Origin: Trochalopteron elliotii
Lineage: Eukaryota > Chordata > Aves > Passeriformes > Leiothrichidae
NCBI GenBank assembly: GCA_024734555.1
Contig: JANPWX010000038.1
Coordinates: 1,640,450 to 1,704,449, forward strand
Length of the DNA stretch: 64,000 nucleotides
Direction of reading: 5' to 3'
Shown one piece after another: positions 23,211 to 36,589 of this stretch. The translations under genes were made by a program, and so were the position numbers. Numbering within the stretch: the first letter of the stretch is position 1; the number at the start of each line of letters is the position of its first letter. The notes beneath the pieces are model-generated. The model was not told the origin of the DNA, did no database searches, and saw nothing but the letters and a program-made list of their open reading frames with translations.

Positions 23211-23435
23211 AACACAGAATAATTACGGAAGGAAAAGACCCCTAACACCATCAAATCCAACCACTAACCCAGCATTGCCAAGTCGACCTCTAAAACACGT
23301 CCCTAAGTGCCCGTTCTGCTCGTCCTTTAAATACTTCCAGTGATGGTGATTCCACCACTTCCCTGGGCAGCCTGTTCCAGTGCCTGGCCACAATTTCAGT
23401 GAAAAGAATGCTCACCCCTGCCACTCTCTTACTAA
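23211..23435 (-). mobile_element. CR1 LINE, 3' fragment
   Basis: On the plus strand it begins ACACAGAATAATTACGG and runs through AAAAGACCCCTAACACCATC and AAATCCAACCACTAACCCAG. The later block CCCTGGGCAGCCTGTTCCAGTG is diagnostic of the CR1 3' region in reverse orientation. About 225 bp are recognisable; the far (5') end fades into unique sequence around 23435. Confidence 0.88.
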
Positions 23436-23949
23436 AGTTTATCATGGGGGCACACTCCTCTCCCCCAGGTCAGAGACCACTTGTACCAGCTTTTTGTAGA
23501 ACGTGATGCCAGGAGTTCCCTTCTGAGTAGTTCTCTTCAGACATAGTCTGTAAAGGTGCAGTATGCATTTGGAAATAAATAGTTTCACCTAAGTATGCAA
23601 GGAAAGAGGCAATGGTTTTGTCCTGGAGCAATGGTTTCTGAAATGAGGTTACAGAACTCACAGCCTGACAAAAGGGAGCAGATTGGCTTGGAAATCTGCT
23701 GTCAACTATAAAGCAGTCACAGATTGTGGTGCAGGTTCATGTTATGGTGGTTAAGACTGAGGCAGACCTCTCCCATGGTTTAGAGACAAAATTAAACATA
23801 TTCAAGCATGTCCTTTTTACAGAAATGCAGAAACTCTAAGAAGAAGCTGGAATAAAAAGGAAGTGTTAGAAAATCTTCTGGGTCATCTCAAGCAGCAGCA
23901 GAACAAAAAACAGGGACAGCTAAAGAGCAAGAGCTGGTCACAGCACAAG
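23436..23949. other. Non-coding spacer
   Basis: No gene or recognised repeat. The 63-codon minus-strand frame (23470-23661) is at chance level. Confidence 0.5.
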
Positions 23950-23964
23950 CTTCATGAATTGTGT

Positions 23965-24160
23965 ACCTGACACACCCATCAAACGCCCAACACATGACAG
24001 CTGTGCTTCCACCACACAGCAAGAACATGACAGTGATGCACCTATCTGGCACTCATTGTGTGCCCAGCAGACACCAGTCATGTGGCGATCATGTGCCCAT
24101 CACATGCCCATCATGTGAAAACCATGTCCATCACACCCCTGGCATGTGACAATCCCACCC
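23965..24160. repeat. Degenerate short tandem array (CATGTG/CCATCA units)
   Basis: A run of loosely repeated 9-14 bp phrases: CACCCATCA, CCAACACATGACA, GAACATGACA, TCATGTG, GATCATGTGCCCATCACATG, CCCATCATGTG, ACCATG, CCATCACA. They are best conserved at 24075-24140. The unit is imperfect and no fixed period survives. A 62-codon frame spans it (Cys- and His-rich) but merely reflects the repeat. Confidence 0.6.
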
Positions 24161-27100
24161 AGTATATCTGTTGTGACTACTCAAATTGCTCTGTGGAATG
24201 AGTGTCAACAGCAGAAACAGCTGGTGCTACAAATACAGTAATGAACAGGTTGCTCTTGCAAGGTGGGCCAGACAAATGCCAAGCACAATAGGTATTATAA
24301 CACAGAAATTCTTTTTCTTAAAAAAATTGATTTCAGTGGTATTGGGAGTAGGTGGATGAGTAAACAAGGTAGGATGCTTCAGGCATCTGTCCTGAAATGC
24401 AACTCAAGGTTTTCATTAATTACCAAGATGATGAAATTGAGGATGCCCCTCGATTTTACATTCCTGTTTAATTGAGATTCTCTGTTGTGGAAATCATTTT
24501 GCATACAGAACTAAACCAGACCACTAAGCAGAGCAACTGTGTAACAGCTGAGCCCACTGGCGGGATATGAAGTGATTTAATAAAGCATTTTTATGATATG
24601 GACAGATCTCAATATTCATGTATGAGGAGACACCCAATATCCATTAAGAAAAAATCTCAGTAGAAAAGTTTTTATAAAAACATAGGGCTTCTTTGTCTCA
24701 TAACTTTAAGAAACACATACACAGAAAGCCCAGCTGGGAGATAGGTAATATTTATGAGGGAACAGGAGAAATTACATTTGGATTGATTTGGCAAATTTTC
24801 AGGTACATGAACTCAATTGGACTCTACAAAATTCCTATGAACCTGAATCTCTTGATTTACTCACCATGGTCCCTAACTGAGCAGATAGAAATTGGTTTCC
24901 TCAACTGTTTTCAGACAGCACTTACTTATGATAGTGACTCTCATTCATTGATGGCATAGTTGTAGTCTACCTTAAATAGAAGGATTAGCATGTGTAAGTC
25001 TCTTTTTCATGTGCTGTCAGAGCCCAGCTCTGGTCCATCAATCAAATACTGAATTCTGGCCCAAGAAAATACACATAGAAATCATGACCAGATTTCTATA
25101 AAAACAAAATAGCTGCTTCGATGCCATTGCATTTGTATACAACAAAAATATGAGAGGTGAGTTTTTGTATGTGCGGAAATCAGAAGACATAAGAGAGGGA
25201 TTATTTTTCAACACTGGCTCTGTCCCCCATTGAAACACAAAGGAAAAAAACTGAAATGAGCTCATTAGTGTAGCAGCTATTCTGCTCTTTTTTCCCAATG
25301 TCTCTTTGCACTTTATCCTGGCCTGAATTTGTTCCTTTCCTAAATTGGCCAAGGTAGCCTCCACTACTTGACATCCACTCCACCTTCAGGAGGACCTGGT
25401 ACTGAAATGTGTGAGGAGAAGTTCTGTTCAAAGCTCAGCATATGGTGGATTAAATCATGAGGACATCCCTCCTGGGTGCGTGACCTTCACCAGGAGTAGT
25501 GGCTGCCAGCAGCAGTCAATGTGTCGCAGCTCATTTACCAGGGGCTGGGACATAACTCCTGTACACACATCGGCAGAATAATGGGAGAGCATCACCTCAG
25601 GAGCTGGAAGGCTTCTGAAAGGTGATGAGAAAGGAAAGAAAAGGGCCAGCACCTGTGAGAACTGCAGTTATTGAATATGGGAAAACTGGCAGGAAACTAC
25701 TTGGAAGCAGAAGTTCTAGAATTGCTGTCAAAGCAGACTGACTAAGTAAAATACATGAATGTTGAGTGTCTAAGTATTGGGGGAGAAAAGTATTGCTTTA
25801 TGTACTACATCTGCAGTTATATTTCAAAATTTAGGTTTCTATCTCTGTGTGTTCCTGTAATATAAATTGCATGTTAATATAAATGCATATGCATATTAAT
25901 TCAATATGTTTGTAGTGTAATTTTTGATTGTTAAGTTGTTTGACAGCTTGGGAAATACAAACAAAATTGATCAAGTCAGTTACTCTTAATTTTGTGTGCT
26001 ACTCCAGGAGCCTGTTCTGCCAGTCTCTATAGTCAGCTTTGAAAGAAGGTCTTTTTCAGTAGGCAAACTGTAGAGTTGATTATTATTGTGATTATTTTCA
26101 CTTGTTTTTTTATGTCTATGGTTTTGTTTCCATTCCTTCGTTGTTTTCCCAGTCAATAACCTTAGAGGACTTAATTGCTTTTAACAGTGCATTATTTTAT
26201 ATTGTGCATCCATGTATTATGGAGATGTTTTATTCATATCTGAATTATTTTCTTTCCCAAAATGTCAAAAACAGCGTAGACACTTCAAGCTTAGTGTGTT
26301 CACTGTAGTACAAATTGAATTTTCTTCCAGCTTTTCTTCCTCCTAATTTATCTAAGAGAAAAGGCAGGCTGCCTTTATGGAGACATAACATGTCACATAG
26401 TTTAAGTATATTTGATTATGCTTTTTTTATCTTGCAGGTTCACAGTACACAGGATCTGTCATTAAACAGATGTTTCCTGTATTTTTGATATTCTTATTTT
26501 TCCATCCTTTAAAAACCATTTAACAATTCGGAGACATGTTGTGAGACTAAGGATGATTTGACATTAAGAGGAACAGTTGCTTCTAAACCTTGAAAAGCCT
26601 GTCCTGAATCTTGAAGTAGGTTGTGAAGTAGGAGGAAAAAACTTAGAAAGGAGAGATTATGCTCTATATGCTGCTGATCATTATGTGTATTCAATGTGCT
26701 AAGACAAGATTCTACTCATATAAAACTAATTTTGTGGAAGCAGGCTCTGGCCCTCCTGGTTTGCACTGATTTTTTATTGGTAAACTTTTTTTTCTGCTTT
26801 CTGTTCTATATTGGAGAGCATATTGTGGTTGTTTGGAGACAAATTAAGAACTTCTCTTGACATTTTCTTCCCATTTGTATGTGAATCATCCAGCCAATCT
26901 ACAAAGCAGAACTAAAGATGTGAAAATGAGAGTTTTTCTTCTACAGCTGAAAGAGGGTAAAGAGAATTTAAGCCATATTCTGTTTTGAAAAGATTCTTAA
27001 TATTTTTTCTAGGGCTACCTTAACTAAATACTGTTGCAGCACAAAGAACTGCAGACAGGCTGCTGGTCTGAGAAAATTAGAGAGACTATGCCATTATTTA

Positions 27101-29194
27101 GATAAGCATGTAGGATACATTATTCAGGTCAATATTCTGACTGCAGGATAGTGGGATTACTGGCAATGGCAATACCCCAGGCTGTGAGCTGCTGCTATAT
27201 ATAATATGGCTTTTCTCTTTGCAAGCATGCAGATCTGCTCCTAGATTTATTAAAAGTGGATAACTCTTGAAGGCTTTCTCTGTGAAGTCCTAAAGAAATG
27301 TGAAGTACTATTATTGAAGCAATGACAGAATTATTTTCTTCCCTAGGGTACTAACCATAGGACTTCCACAGCTGGACATACATTTATGTATTTAAACATA
27401 AGTCATTTTTTGGGGAAATTCAGAAGGCCATACTCTAATGAAAAATGTATAGAAGGGACATCAGTTAATGAGAAAGTGTAGAAAACTAGCTGACATTCCA
27501 ATTATAAGATCCTATTTTCAGTTTGCTTAATACTCTGTTAGGTTTTAAATATTTATACTTTTTCTGGCTACAAATCTGTTTCAAGCTGAATAGTTTTAAA
27601 AATATCTGTGAAAATAATTTTTACTGTTTCACTGCCTCAGGAAGGGTAAGGAAAAATATTTTCTTGCAAACATGAAAGAAATCTAAGGTTTTTAGGTCCC
27701 TAATTCTCTTGATAACCTCCCATCCTGTTAAAAATGGATTTGAAAACTATCAAAGAGGGAGTGGAATGGTCAAGTTAAGGAAATGCCTTCAAATGGCATT
27801 GAAGTTTGTCTCAACACAGTTGGGTTTTAAGACTTTTGAAGTATTATTTTGTAAATGTTCCCTGAAGACTCTGAAAAAGCAAGTTTGCACAAAGCAAGTT
27901 TGGACAAAAGAAAGCTACGAAATGAAGCGTTTATGCCAACAAATCAAATGCATAAAATGAGAAAATGTGGTTAAAAATGAAATCGAGACTGAGTTCGCCT
28001 GGACAATGTTAAGTTGTTCCTCATACCTGAATGTTGTGATACTGCTAAAATTATTTACTTTCAAACTATCATTTCATAGAATTTCTGGGTTTTTTAACAT
28101 GTATATAAAATAATGGCTGAAGATACATTGTAGTAATATAAGAAATTATAGAAAAATCTGTCATTCCTCTCTCTTGTTTACTGTAAATATTAGACAGTAC
28201 TTATTGAATGCCTACCTGTCAGAAGAGAATCAAATTAAGGTTAAAATTGTAAATTTTAAGAAAAGATATATTGTAAATTGCCTTCTGCTTTAAACAGCAA
28301 AATACAAGGTACTATTAGCTGCTGTTTATGGAAAAAAGAAATGTATTCATTAGAAATGGACAAGTTATAATTCTTGACATGTAGACCTATGAATTGACTC
28401 AGCTGAATGATCCTTGTAGTTTTTATTTTATTTTTCTTAAGTCAGCTTCTTCATTAATTATTAAAGAAAATTAAAGTTATGCCCACTGGGAAACAGATTA
28501 TGGTTATGTGAACCAACATTAAATCCAGATTGTTTACAGATCAGCACTTAGTCTCTTGTCTGCTGTCAAGTATGTCGCAAGTTTGGTTTCCTTTGCACAA
28601 AAAGTAACAAATGAGAAAAGAAATAAGTGCTAGAAATGAGGTGCAATTTTTAGACTGGAACATTAAAAAGGCTATTGGGGAGGTTGCTTGTCAGTATGGG
28701 AATTCTAGTTCAGAGATCATTTGCAAAGTCAATGTTGCATGCCTAGAAGTTATGAAAATTGGGTCCATTTTGCTGTAAATTTCTAAGGTTGCACAAATTA
28801 AAATCAGAACCGTACCATTGTGACTATAAGGGTAATATACACCACAGAAAGCAACATGTACACTTGTGAATCCCTGAACCACACAACCTTCATTTAAAGT
28901 GGAATAAACCAATATTGAAGGAAAAATCAGTGCATGGCCATTGCACATGGAAACATGCATTTGTTAATGATCCTTACAAAAAGTGAGAGAAGAACAATAA
29001 AAGAAATAAGCTGCAGCATGTTACAAGGTATAAGAAATGTTAGTGGATGCAGTGATCACTGTACTTTTACTCAGTGATCCATGACGTGCTCTTAACATGC
29101 AATGAATAATTTTACAAGAACAATTTGTTAAAACTAAAGTGGATGTTTCTGACCACCTCAATTTGCTGAATCAAGTGGATATGTGATGCTGAAA
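24161..29194. other. Non-coding DNA without recognised genes
   Basis: Five kilobases with no recognised retroelement. Frames of up to 108 codons (25038-25364, minus) show no domain. A somewhat GC-richer stretch at 25360-25660 (CCTCCTGGGTGCGTGACC, GTCGCAGCTC) is unassigned. Confidence 0.5.
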
Positions 29195-29620
29195 ATATTT
29201 GGGACCGCTGACCCAAACTGGCTGAAGGGATATTCTGTACCACAGAATGCTTAGAATGCAAACTGGGTGGAGTTGGCTGTGAGTGGCTGATCAATGCTCA
29301 GGGGCAGGCTGGGCACTGGCCAGTGACTGGGGAGCAATTATATTGAGCATTGCTTGTTTTTTCTTGGGCATTATTCCTCTCTCTTTTTGTTATCTCCCTT
29401 TTCTTCTCCATTATTATTTCTATTTCATTATTATTTGTATTTTCGTTGTACAATGAACTAGAGTTTTATTGTTCTTAATTATTAATAACATTTATTTCAG
29501 ATATTAAATTGTTCTCAGCCGAACACATGGACTTTACTTTTTTCTGATTCTTCTTCCCATCCAATCAGGCATGGAAGGCATGGAGAATGAGCAAGGACTT
29601 CTATGGTACTTATTTTCCTA
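29195..29620 (+). mobile_element. Diverged ERVL-type LTR (partial)
   Basis: Landmarks of the common avian ERVL-type LTR occur in order: CTGAAGGGATATTCTGTACCA near 29222, a GGCTGGGCACTGGCCAGTGACTGG block near 29306, CTTGTTTTTTCTTGGGC, the polyadenylation region ATTAAATTG (29503-29508 is ATTAAA) followed by TTCTCAGCC, and a final TGGTACTTA near 29603. The same internal GGCAnnnnCAGTGACTGG block is seen in the copy at 44.6 kb but not in the one at 54.2 kb. The 5' third is missing or unrecognisable and TATA is lost. An insertion of about 100 bp of AT-rich sequence (29395-29490) seems to separate the two halves. Confidence 0.55.
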
Positions 29621-31960
29621 TAATACTTATTTTTCTATACTTATTTTACTATAATAAATAAATAATAGAATGATACTTTGTTATCTTGCATGTCAAATAA
29701 TTCTATGCTGCAAAGATTTGAATCTTTTGAAAAACACATATTTTCATGATGTCTCTATTTTGCCAAAGAACATTGTTATTAAGGAACTTGAAACATATTA
29801 CATACCTTACTTAAAAATCTATTCCTGTGAAATAGAAAGAGAAAGCTTGAATACAATAGAAAGCAGAGAAGAGACTATGCATTCTCAGACATTTTGCATC
29901 CTGCTAAGGGCATTATTATTTCAATATACCTAAAAGAAAGCATGAAATTTGGATGTGACAATTTTAAAATTCAAAACAATTCCATAGATCATATGGACCT
30001 GCTAAGAGTTGCAGGTCTCATTTCTCCAGCACCCATGGTTTCAGCTGAATTGAAAATGGTATGGATAGATTGTTTTGCTGATACTTTTGCAAAAAGTGAT
30101 GAAGAATTCCAAGGATACTAGATGAAAGTTTTGGAGTAGCTTCTGGACACACGTAACAGTGATAAATGGTCTGATTAGATATCCCTAGACTTTTTATAAT
30201 CTTTGATCCAACAGTTTCACTTGTTCTAGCTTCTATTTTAAACATTTCTTTTTCCAGGATAATATGTCTGATGTACAAGGAATTTGGTAATAAGAAACAA
30301 ATAAATAAAACAAATTACTTTAAATGAAAACTTTGTGCTCCTGAAAGTGAAAAAGCACCATATTAAAAGTTAAGACAGAAGGCTGTGCACAATAACTAGC
30401 TTACACAACCTGAAAGATGAGAGAAAACTTATTCTGAGCGTGGCACCCCAGAGAGGAGAACAGTTCTGTCCTTAAAGCAGTTGAGGTGAGCGTAGCTAAT
30501 CAGAATTGTTACATCTTGAAATTAAGTGCAGGTTGGCATAAATCCATCCTGGGTCCTCTGTGTAAATCTGTTGAGCATATTACTCTCATATCGATTAAGT
30601 CAATTTGCAAAAAGGAATAAAAAACTTGAGGAACATCACAGTTACTGGTACTTGCTGCTCTACTGTAGGCACTCAAAACTCCTTGTGTGTGTATACAAAT
30701 CTATTTGTGCATATACATATAAAAGGAAAATAGGAGAATTAAGCTCTTTAAAATGGATAGTAGAATGTCAGAAAGTCTCTTTACCAAAAATGCCTCTGAA
30801 AACTGTCAAAATTATAAATATAGATCTATTCCTCCAAAAACAGATGACTGATTCTTCAAGATAGTCCATTTTCACCCACAATTTGAAATCATCCTCTTTC
30901 TTCAATAATTGGGTGTCTAGGAAGAGCTATTCCCATGTATGAGAAGGTACTAATTTTATTTTATTTAGTAGAGCACCTTCAGACGTGAACAATCATCCAG
31001 GATGGAGCTGCAGTTCCCTTGTTACAAACTATTCCATGTCTGGAAAGGAGCCATCTGGTAACACCAATCCTAATTGTGTGCCATCTAAAAGGTGCCATCT
31101 GAAATATAAATATAGCCTTTGGTTAAACAGAAGGTGTAAGTGGATGGGTGTGATGACATAGTAATATTATATAGAGCCTATAGAATTCAAACCATTGCAT
31201 AATTAATTTTTTGATGTTTTGGAAGTATTTAAATTTAAAGAAAATGTATTTTTCTTCTGTTTTGAGAAATTAAGAGAAAACTGGACAAAAAGGTTTGTTT
31301 GTAACCTTTGATGAATAACTTTTTTAAAATGTTTTCAAAGCCTGGAGAAACTGCAGGCAGAAATTTTAGCCAACCCAAATGCTGAAAAATTCCTTAGCAG
31401 CTATTTTAGAAGTGTATGTATAAGTTGCCAAAAAATCATCTTGGAGAGGCAGATATTTCAGTGGAATTAGTTTTGACTCAGGAACATGATACTGCAAAAG
31501 ATTGTGGTCCAGACTAGGTGGGAATTTCAGATAATGAACACAGGACATACATGGGCCTTTTTCAGTAGGGAAGGGAGATTTAGTAGAGATAATTCTGCAA
31601 AATAGAGAAGGCACTGTCAGTGCCTACACTGCAGAAATATCAACAACCCCTTAGATGTCCACGGCTTCTAAAAACGGAGAACATTTCAAAGATAAAGAAG
31701 AGGTTATTGTGAGAAAACAGGGTGCTAATGTGATACAAGATGCTTTATGATCATTACTCAATACTGTCTGCCTGCATACAGACATAGAAGTGGCAGTGGT
31801 ATTGAACTGAAATTCATTTATTAAATGAACTTTAAGTTATGAGGATGAAAAATTTATATATTTAAATCCATACATTTAGAAAAAAAATTGAATTTATTAC
31901 TGACACTTTTATGATAAAAGTTGTAGCAAACCATAAATAGAAAAGATAAGAAAGGAATGG
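29621..31960. other. Non-coding spacer
   Basis: No gene recognised. Frames of 75-112 codons (for example 30526-30864, plus) carry no domain and are expected by chance. A near-tandem phrase TACTTATTTT recurs three times at 29605-29647. Confidence 0.5.
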
Positions 31961-32150
31961 AAATTAATCCTACAGTAGTATTCAGATTATTAAAATAATC
32001 ATTTAGGAGAATAGAAGAATCATTTAAAAGAATAGAAATTAACCCTATAGTAGTATTCAGATTATTAAAATAATCATTTAGAAGAAAAGAAATTAACCCC
32101 ACAATAGTATTCAGATTAATAAAATGATCATTTAGAAGAATAGAAGAATT
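31961..32150. repeat. Minisatellite, about 54-bp unit, three copies
   Basis: Three head-to-tail copies begin AAATTAA at about 31961, 32036 and 32090. Each contains GTATTCAGATTA, then AAAATAATCATTTAG or a one-base variant, then GAATAG or GAAAAG. Copy 1 is longer (75 bp) because its last ~20 bp are themselves duplicated (AATCATTTAAAAGAATAG after an earlier ATCATTTAGGAGAATAG). The repeat generates a 102-codon minus-strand frame (31854-32162) with a repeating Leu-Asn-Asp / Asn-Leu-Asn-Thr peptide. This is a by-product, not a gene. Confidence 0.92.
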
Positions 32151-35100
32151 AATTTTAGCCATCTAAGCAAGTTTATATAAACCGAGTGTTTTGTAAAGTT
32201 CAGTGGCATGTTGTTTTTTAAACATACATAAGAAAAGCCCTTTTTTTCTTGAAAAGCAATAAGCAAGAATTAAGGAAATATAGAATTTATAAAGCTCCCT
32301 TCAACTACAAAACAGAAAGCACCAGAAAAAAACCCCTGTCTCTTAAATTTAATTCTAATTGCTTTTGTTACAGGAGTAAGTGTTAACTTCTGAGGATGTT
32401 TCTAGCTAGGAGAACTTATTTTCAAAAGTATAGAGAGTAGATTGATTCAGGCCATGTTCCTTGAGGTGAGATGGGTTACTCACCAGTTTAAGTACTTTGA
32501 CAGAACTATCCCGGGCAGGAAATTTTCAAATTGATGACCCTTCATTATTTTTCTATTATAATCTGAATCTGGCACAAAAATATCACCTTTTTTTTTCCCC
32601 AAACAATGGTGCCTAAATAAAGCAGTGTTTGACTGCAAAACATCTCCTGGAAGCCTCACAGCATAACATCCAAATGTTACAGCTCAGTTATGTCTCTGTA
32701 GTTACTAAAATGTTGGTTTCTTCACAGTGCCAGTTTTTATGGTGATTGCACACAAGTTTATGGAGAGAGCCTTGAGACTGTAAAGCCCTTTCTGTTCATA
32801 AATAGAACATAACTCTGTAACAGCCAATGATCCCCTGCTTCACAGTCTTTGCTTGTGTTCTGGATCAGGGCTCTTTAGCATTTTGCTTCAGATTTTGGGT
32901 GGAAATCCAAGTTGGTTTCACTTGGGTTGACACTTTGCAAATATTTATATTTAGGGCTATGCTTAATTCTTATTCAAGAAAAAGACAAGTTTAAGAAAAT
33001 ATCTTTTTATTGAACGTTACATGGACCTTATCTATTCAAAATTGGTTTTAGTTAGACCACACTTGACTTATTCTTCTTCACAAAAGATCATGAACATGCC
33101 TGGATAGCCTTGACTGGGTCCAGACTAATAAGGAAGACAAGATGCTTTCCAGAATGTTGCTGACCCATGCATATCCTTAGCACTGCAAAGTTTTTTTAAA
33201 AAAGGACTACAAATTTGAATACTGAATAGGCAAGCTCTACATGCAATGGCCAGCTTCTGTCCTGTCAACAACAGTTTTGAGGTGTCACAGATGCAATTGC
33301 CATGTAAAGGTTAGAATATCAAAGATGGAAGGAATAGCTAATAGGTTGTCCTTCAGTCTAAGAGGCTTAAGAGTAGAAGGCATACAAGCATACATATTGT
33401 TATTAAATTTGTCTCTAATATTTAATGTCTTGTTCAAGCAGAATAAAAGGATTTCTTTTCTTTTCTTATGTATAAACCCAAGCAAATAATAAGTACTCAA
33501 GCTAGTTTTTATTTATTCATAGTAAACCATATTACTTGCCACTGTATGATTAGGAAAATGTGCTACAAAGAAAATGTTTGCACTAAACTATTCATATCAT
33601 GAAAATTATCTTCCAACTTATTTTTTTCTTTCCTAAAGAACAGTCATTCTGGATTATAAAACGTAATGCCTTTATAATTTTTTAAAAATAATAACAACTC
33701 CATCTAATTAAAACTGGGATAGAGGATTGTGTTAGATCCAGATCTAGTTGGGGATGAAGTAAACTTTCACAGTAGACTTGCTAGGCTGGGAACCTAAACC
33801 ACTTGATTCAACAAATTTAGGATCCTCTTTTGCTTTCTTTCTCACATTTATCATCTGTTCAATACCTAATATGAAGCATATAAATGTTATGGATGAAATA
33901 TAAGGTACCACATAAGCTCAATCACATTTAAACTTTCCCTATAATTGATTATAAAGATTTCTTCATAAAGTTTTTTTTTGTTATGGATATTTTATCAGTT
34001 TTACAACAATGGCAAACTTTACTTTGGAAAGTTTACTTTTCATGACTTTTCTCTAGAACCATGTATTGAATCATCCTACACATATTACCTATTTTTTAAT
34101 GCTGCAACAATATAGACAAATCTTACCTGACATACTGAAATTGAAGAATTTTTGTTCTTCATGCATCCACTGAAACAAACATTTTTGTTCTGCTGGTTTC
34201 AGTCTTTTCCAATAGAAAGAATTGCTCGGGATTTTGATTTACAGTTTATTAGTAATAATATCTAGTGGGTAGTAATAATATCTAGTGGGCTTGCATATCA
34301 ACATTTTTATGCACAGGAAATCAGCAATGTTCCCTTAGATACTGTAAGGAAGTTCAATTAATTTCTGATCTCTCTGGTTATGATCTGTGGCCAAGATAAT
34401 TTTCTTTCTGGCAGAGGAAAGTGTCTATATGTATTCCAGGGCTGATTAACCTGTATGATACGTGGTATAAATAACAAAATTTCTCTCTGTCTAGCTGGTT
34501 ATTAATGAAGAACAAATCCTCTCATGATGTCAGCAACACTTTGTTAGGATCAAAGTCAAGCTGGTGACTGACCATCTGTCTCTGTGCATATGTATTTCAC
34601 ATAGTTCATGCTTTACTGATCCATCACATCTCACCTTGAATCAGAATACTTAACCACATCAAGACAATTTGGCTTAGTCGAGATCCCAAGACTTTACTGT
34701 TGACCTCAACACAGTCAGGATCTCTCTTGGTCCTGGTCTCATATAATAGTTTCTGTTACCTTAAATCACTCAGTTGATTTTTGTTTTGGGTATATAAAAG
34801 ATTATATTTATTCAGCTTTTTAAGAAGCTGTCATAAGTTTGCTATGTAAAAATTACATTTTACATTATGCATTGAGGGTTGTTTTCAAGCTGCTAACTAG
34901 CAGTGTGTTATATACTATTAGAGCAGTTTCACTGTGGTTGCACTTCATAGCAGAAAAGATTTTATTCAGCTAGAGGTTTTCAATCGTTGCTTTGAAGCAT
35001 GGAATAAAAAATGAACCTTTCCTGTAGAGATTAGTAGGTGCTTTACTTGCTAAAAACTTTGCTCTGATAGCATAGAATGGATGATAGAAGAAGTAGAGAA

Positions 35101-35719
35101 GCCATTGCCAGGCTTTCAGTAATGATTACACAATGCAAAATAAAGCTGGGATTTGCTTACAGCCACCATCTCACCTGTTTTACATAGGATGATCTTGGAA
35201 AAGTTCAAAGAGCTTAAGTCAGGAAATCGGTATTATCAGTATTTATTTATCTATCAGTATTATCCCAACTAGTCAAAGAAATAATTCTTCTTATTTTTAT
35301 GGAAGCAAAAATGAAAAGAATTATGGATAAGAGCAGTAGAGAGTTTTATGTTTCATATGTTGAATGACAGACAATTATAAGTAAATAGAATTAATGAGAC
35401 GGATTTTGACCACTATCTTAATTGAAACTGGAACTACTCTGCTTGGATATGAGTTTTTTCAATCAACATGCCACTACTTATAAAATTTTGATAAGCTGAT
35501 GTTTACTTGTAGCCTAAAATACTCCATCTAAACTAAGCTGAATTGTAATGTAGTAAATATCAATTATATTTCCCCCTTCTTTCCCGAAGATAACTTAAAG
35601 CTGGGTTAAAACATATAATACAGAAGCTGCAGAAAAGAGGAAATATACAATCTCTTCTCCAAGCCCACTGTAGTCAAGACTGGTTTTAATGGACTTAAAT
35701 TCCGTGAGAAGTATTCAGA
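32151..35719. other. Non-coding DNA without recognised genes
   Basis: No gene found. The only local structure is a 20-bp tandem duplication at 34251-34290, listed separately. Confidence 0.5.
34251..34290. repeat. 20-bp tandem duplication
   Basis: AGTAATAATATCTAGTGGG occurs twice in immediate succession, the copies identical apart from the final base (T then C). It is a recent small duplication in otherwise unique DNA. Confidence 0.97.
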
Positions 35720-35835
35720 TCAAATATTAAAAAACACTTTCTTATAAAGAAATAAAGATACTGAAACAATAGAATAGAATGCTTGAGTCCACTACCAAGG
35801 GTGATCTTTGAGGAAAGACTAGACAGATTTTCAGC
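35720..35835 (+). mobile_element. Possible ancient CR1 fragment
   Basis: The order ATTAAAAAACACTTTCTTATA, then GAATGCTTGAGTCCACTACC, then TTTGAGGAAAGACTAGACAG resembles the pre-tail part of CR1 in forward orientation (ATTAGGAAAAA.TTCTT...GGAGTCACCATCC...AAAGACTGGA). Divergence is high and no terminal repeat is present, so this is tentative. Confidence 0.3.
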
Positions 35836-36589
35836 CTGACAGAATCAGCTGGGTAAGACTGAATCAAACCATCCTTCCTCTAAAAATATCAACATTTAGA
35901 ACTCCACCCAGAAACAACAGTAATATCCAGCTGTTGGGGAGAGGAAGTGTCTCAATAATGAAAGCTTTTCTTCCATTTTAGATAAAAGGAACAAAACTGA
36001 TTTCTAACCCTCTTCTAGAGTGAGACTTCCTTTAAAAATACACCTCTTTGTATATAAAAATCAACACCTCATTAAGCAATTAAAGTTTAAAGGAGACTCA
36101 GAAGAAGGCTACAAAACAAAGAAAAAGCTTCTGTTCCAGATCTTGATCCACTTGCCCTATAGACAAGTTAAAAAAACCCAAAACTTATTGTACTTTTAAA
36201 GTTGACTGAGTTCTCGGTAAGATGGAAAACGAGCAGGCAGCCACAGGCAGTGGGAAATATTACTCCATTTGGAAGAGCTGTTCTCTATGAGAATAAAAGG
36301 AGGCAGCTGTTCACCATGTTTTTTCTGATCTATAACTGATAATTAATTAACTGATATAACTGACGGCTAGAATGCTACCTTTATTCAGCCCTAAATTCCT
36401 TCAGAAGTTATAAGGAAAAAAAAAAGTCAAGAGAGATGAAAATAGTTTTATTTACTGAATGAAAAGAAAATCATTTGGCATAGGCATTTTCATGTTTATT
36501 TTATCTCAAAGATCTATCAAAGGTTAGTCAAATTAATTTTATGATAACTCAGACAAGACACTGACATTTACTTTCACATTTAATCACAA
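35836..36589. other. Non-coding spacer
   Basis: AT-rich unique sequence. No gene or confident repeat is visible. Confidence 0.5.

Noticed and set aside
24055..24150. CRISPR-like array (CATGTG-type spaced repeats)
   Set aside because: Units are short, imperfect and without unique spacers of constant length, and the DNA is vertebrate.
31854..32162. 102-codon minus-strand frame with internal peptide repeats resembling a repeat protein
   Set aside because: It is the translation of a three-copy AT-rich minisatellite; the unit length happens to be divisible by three.
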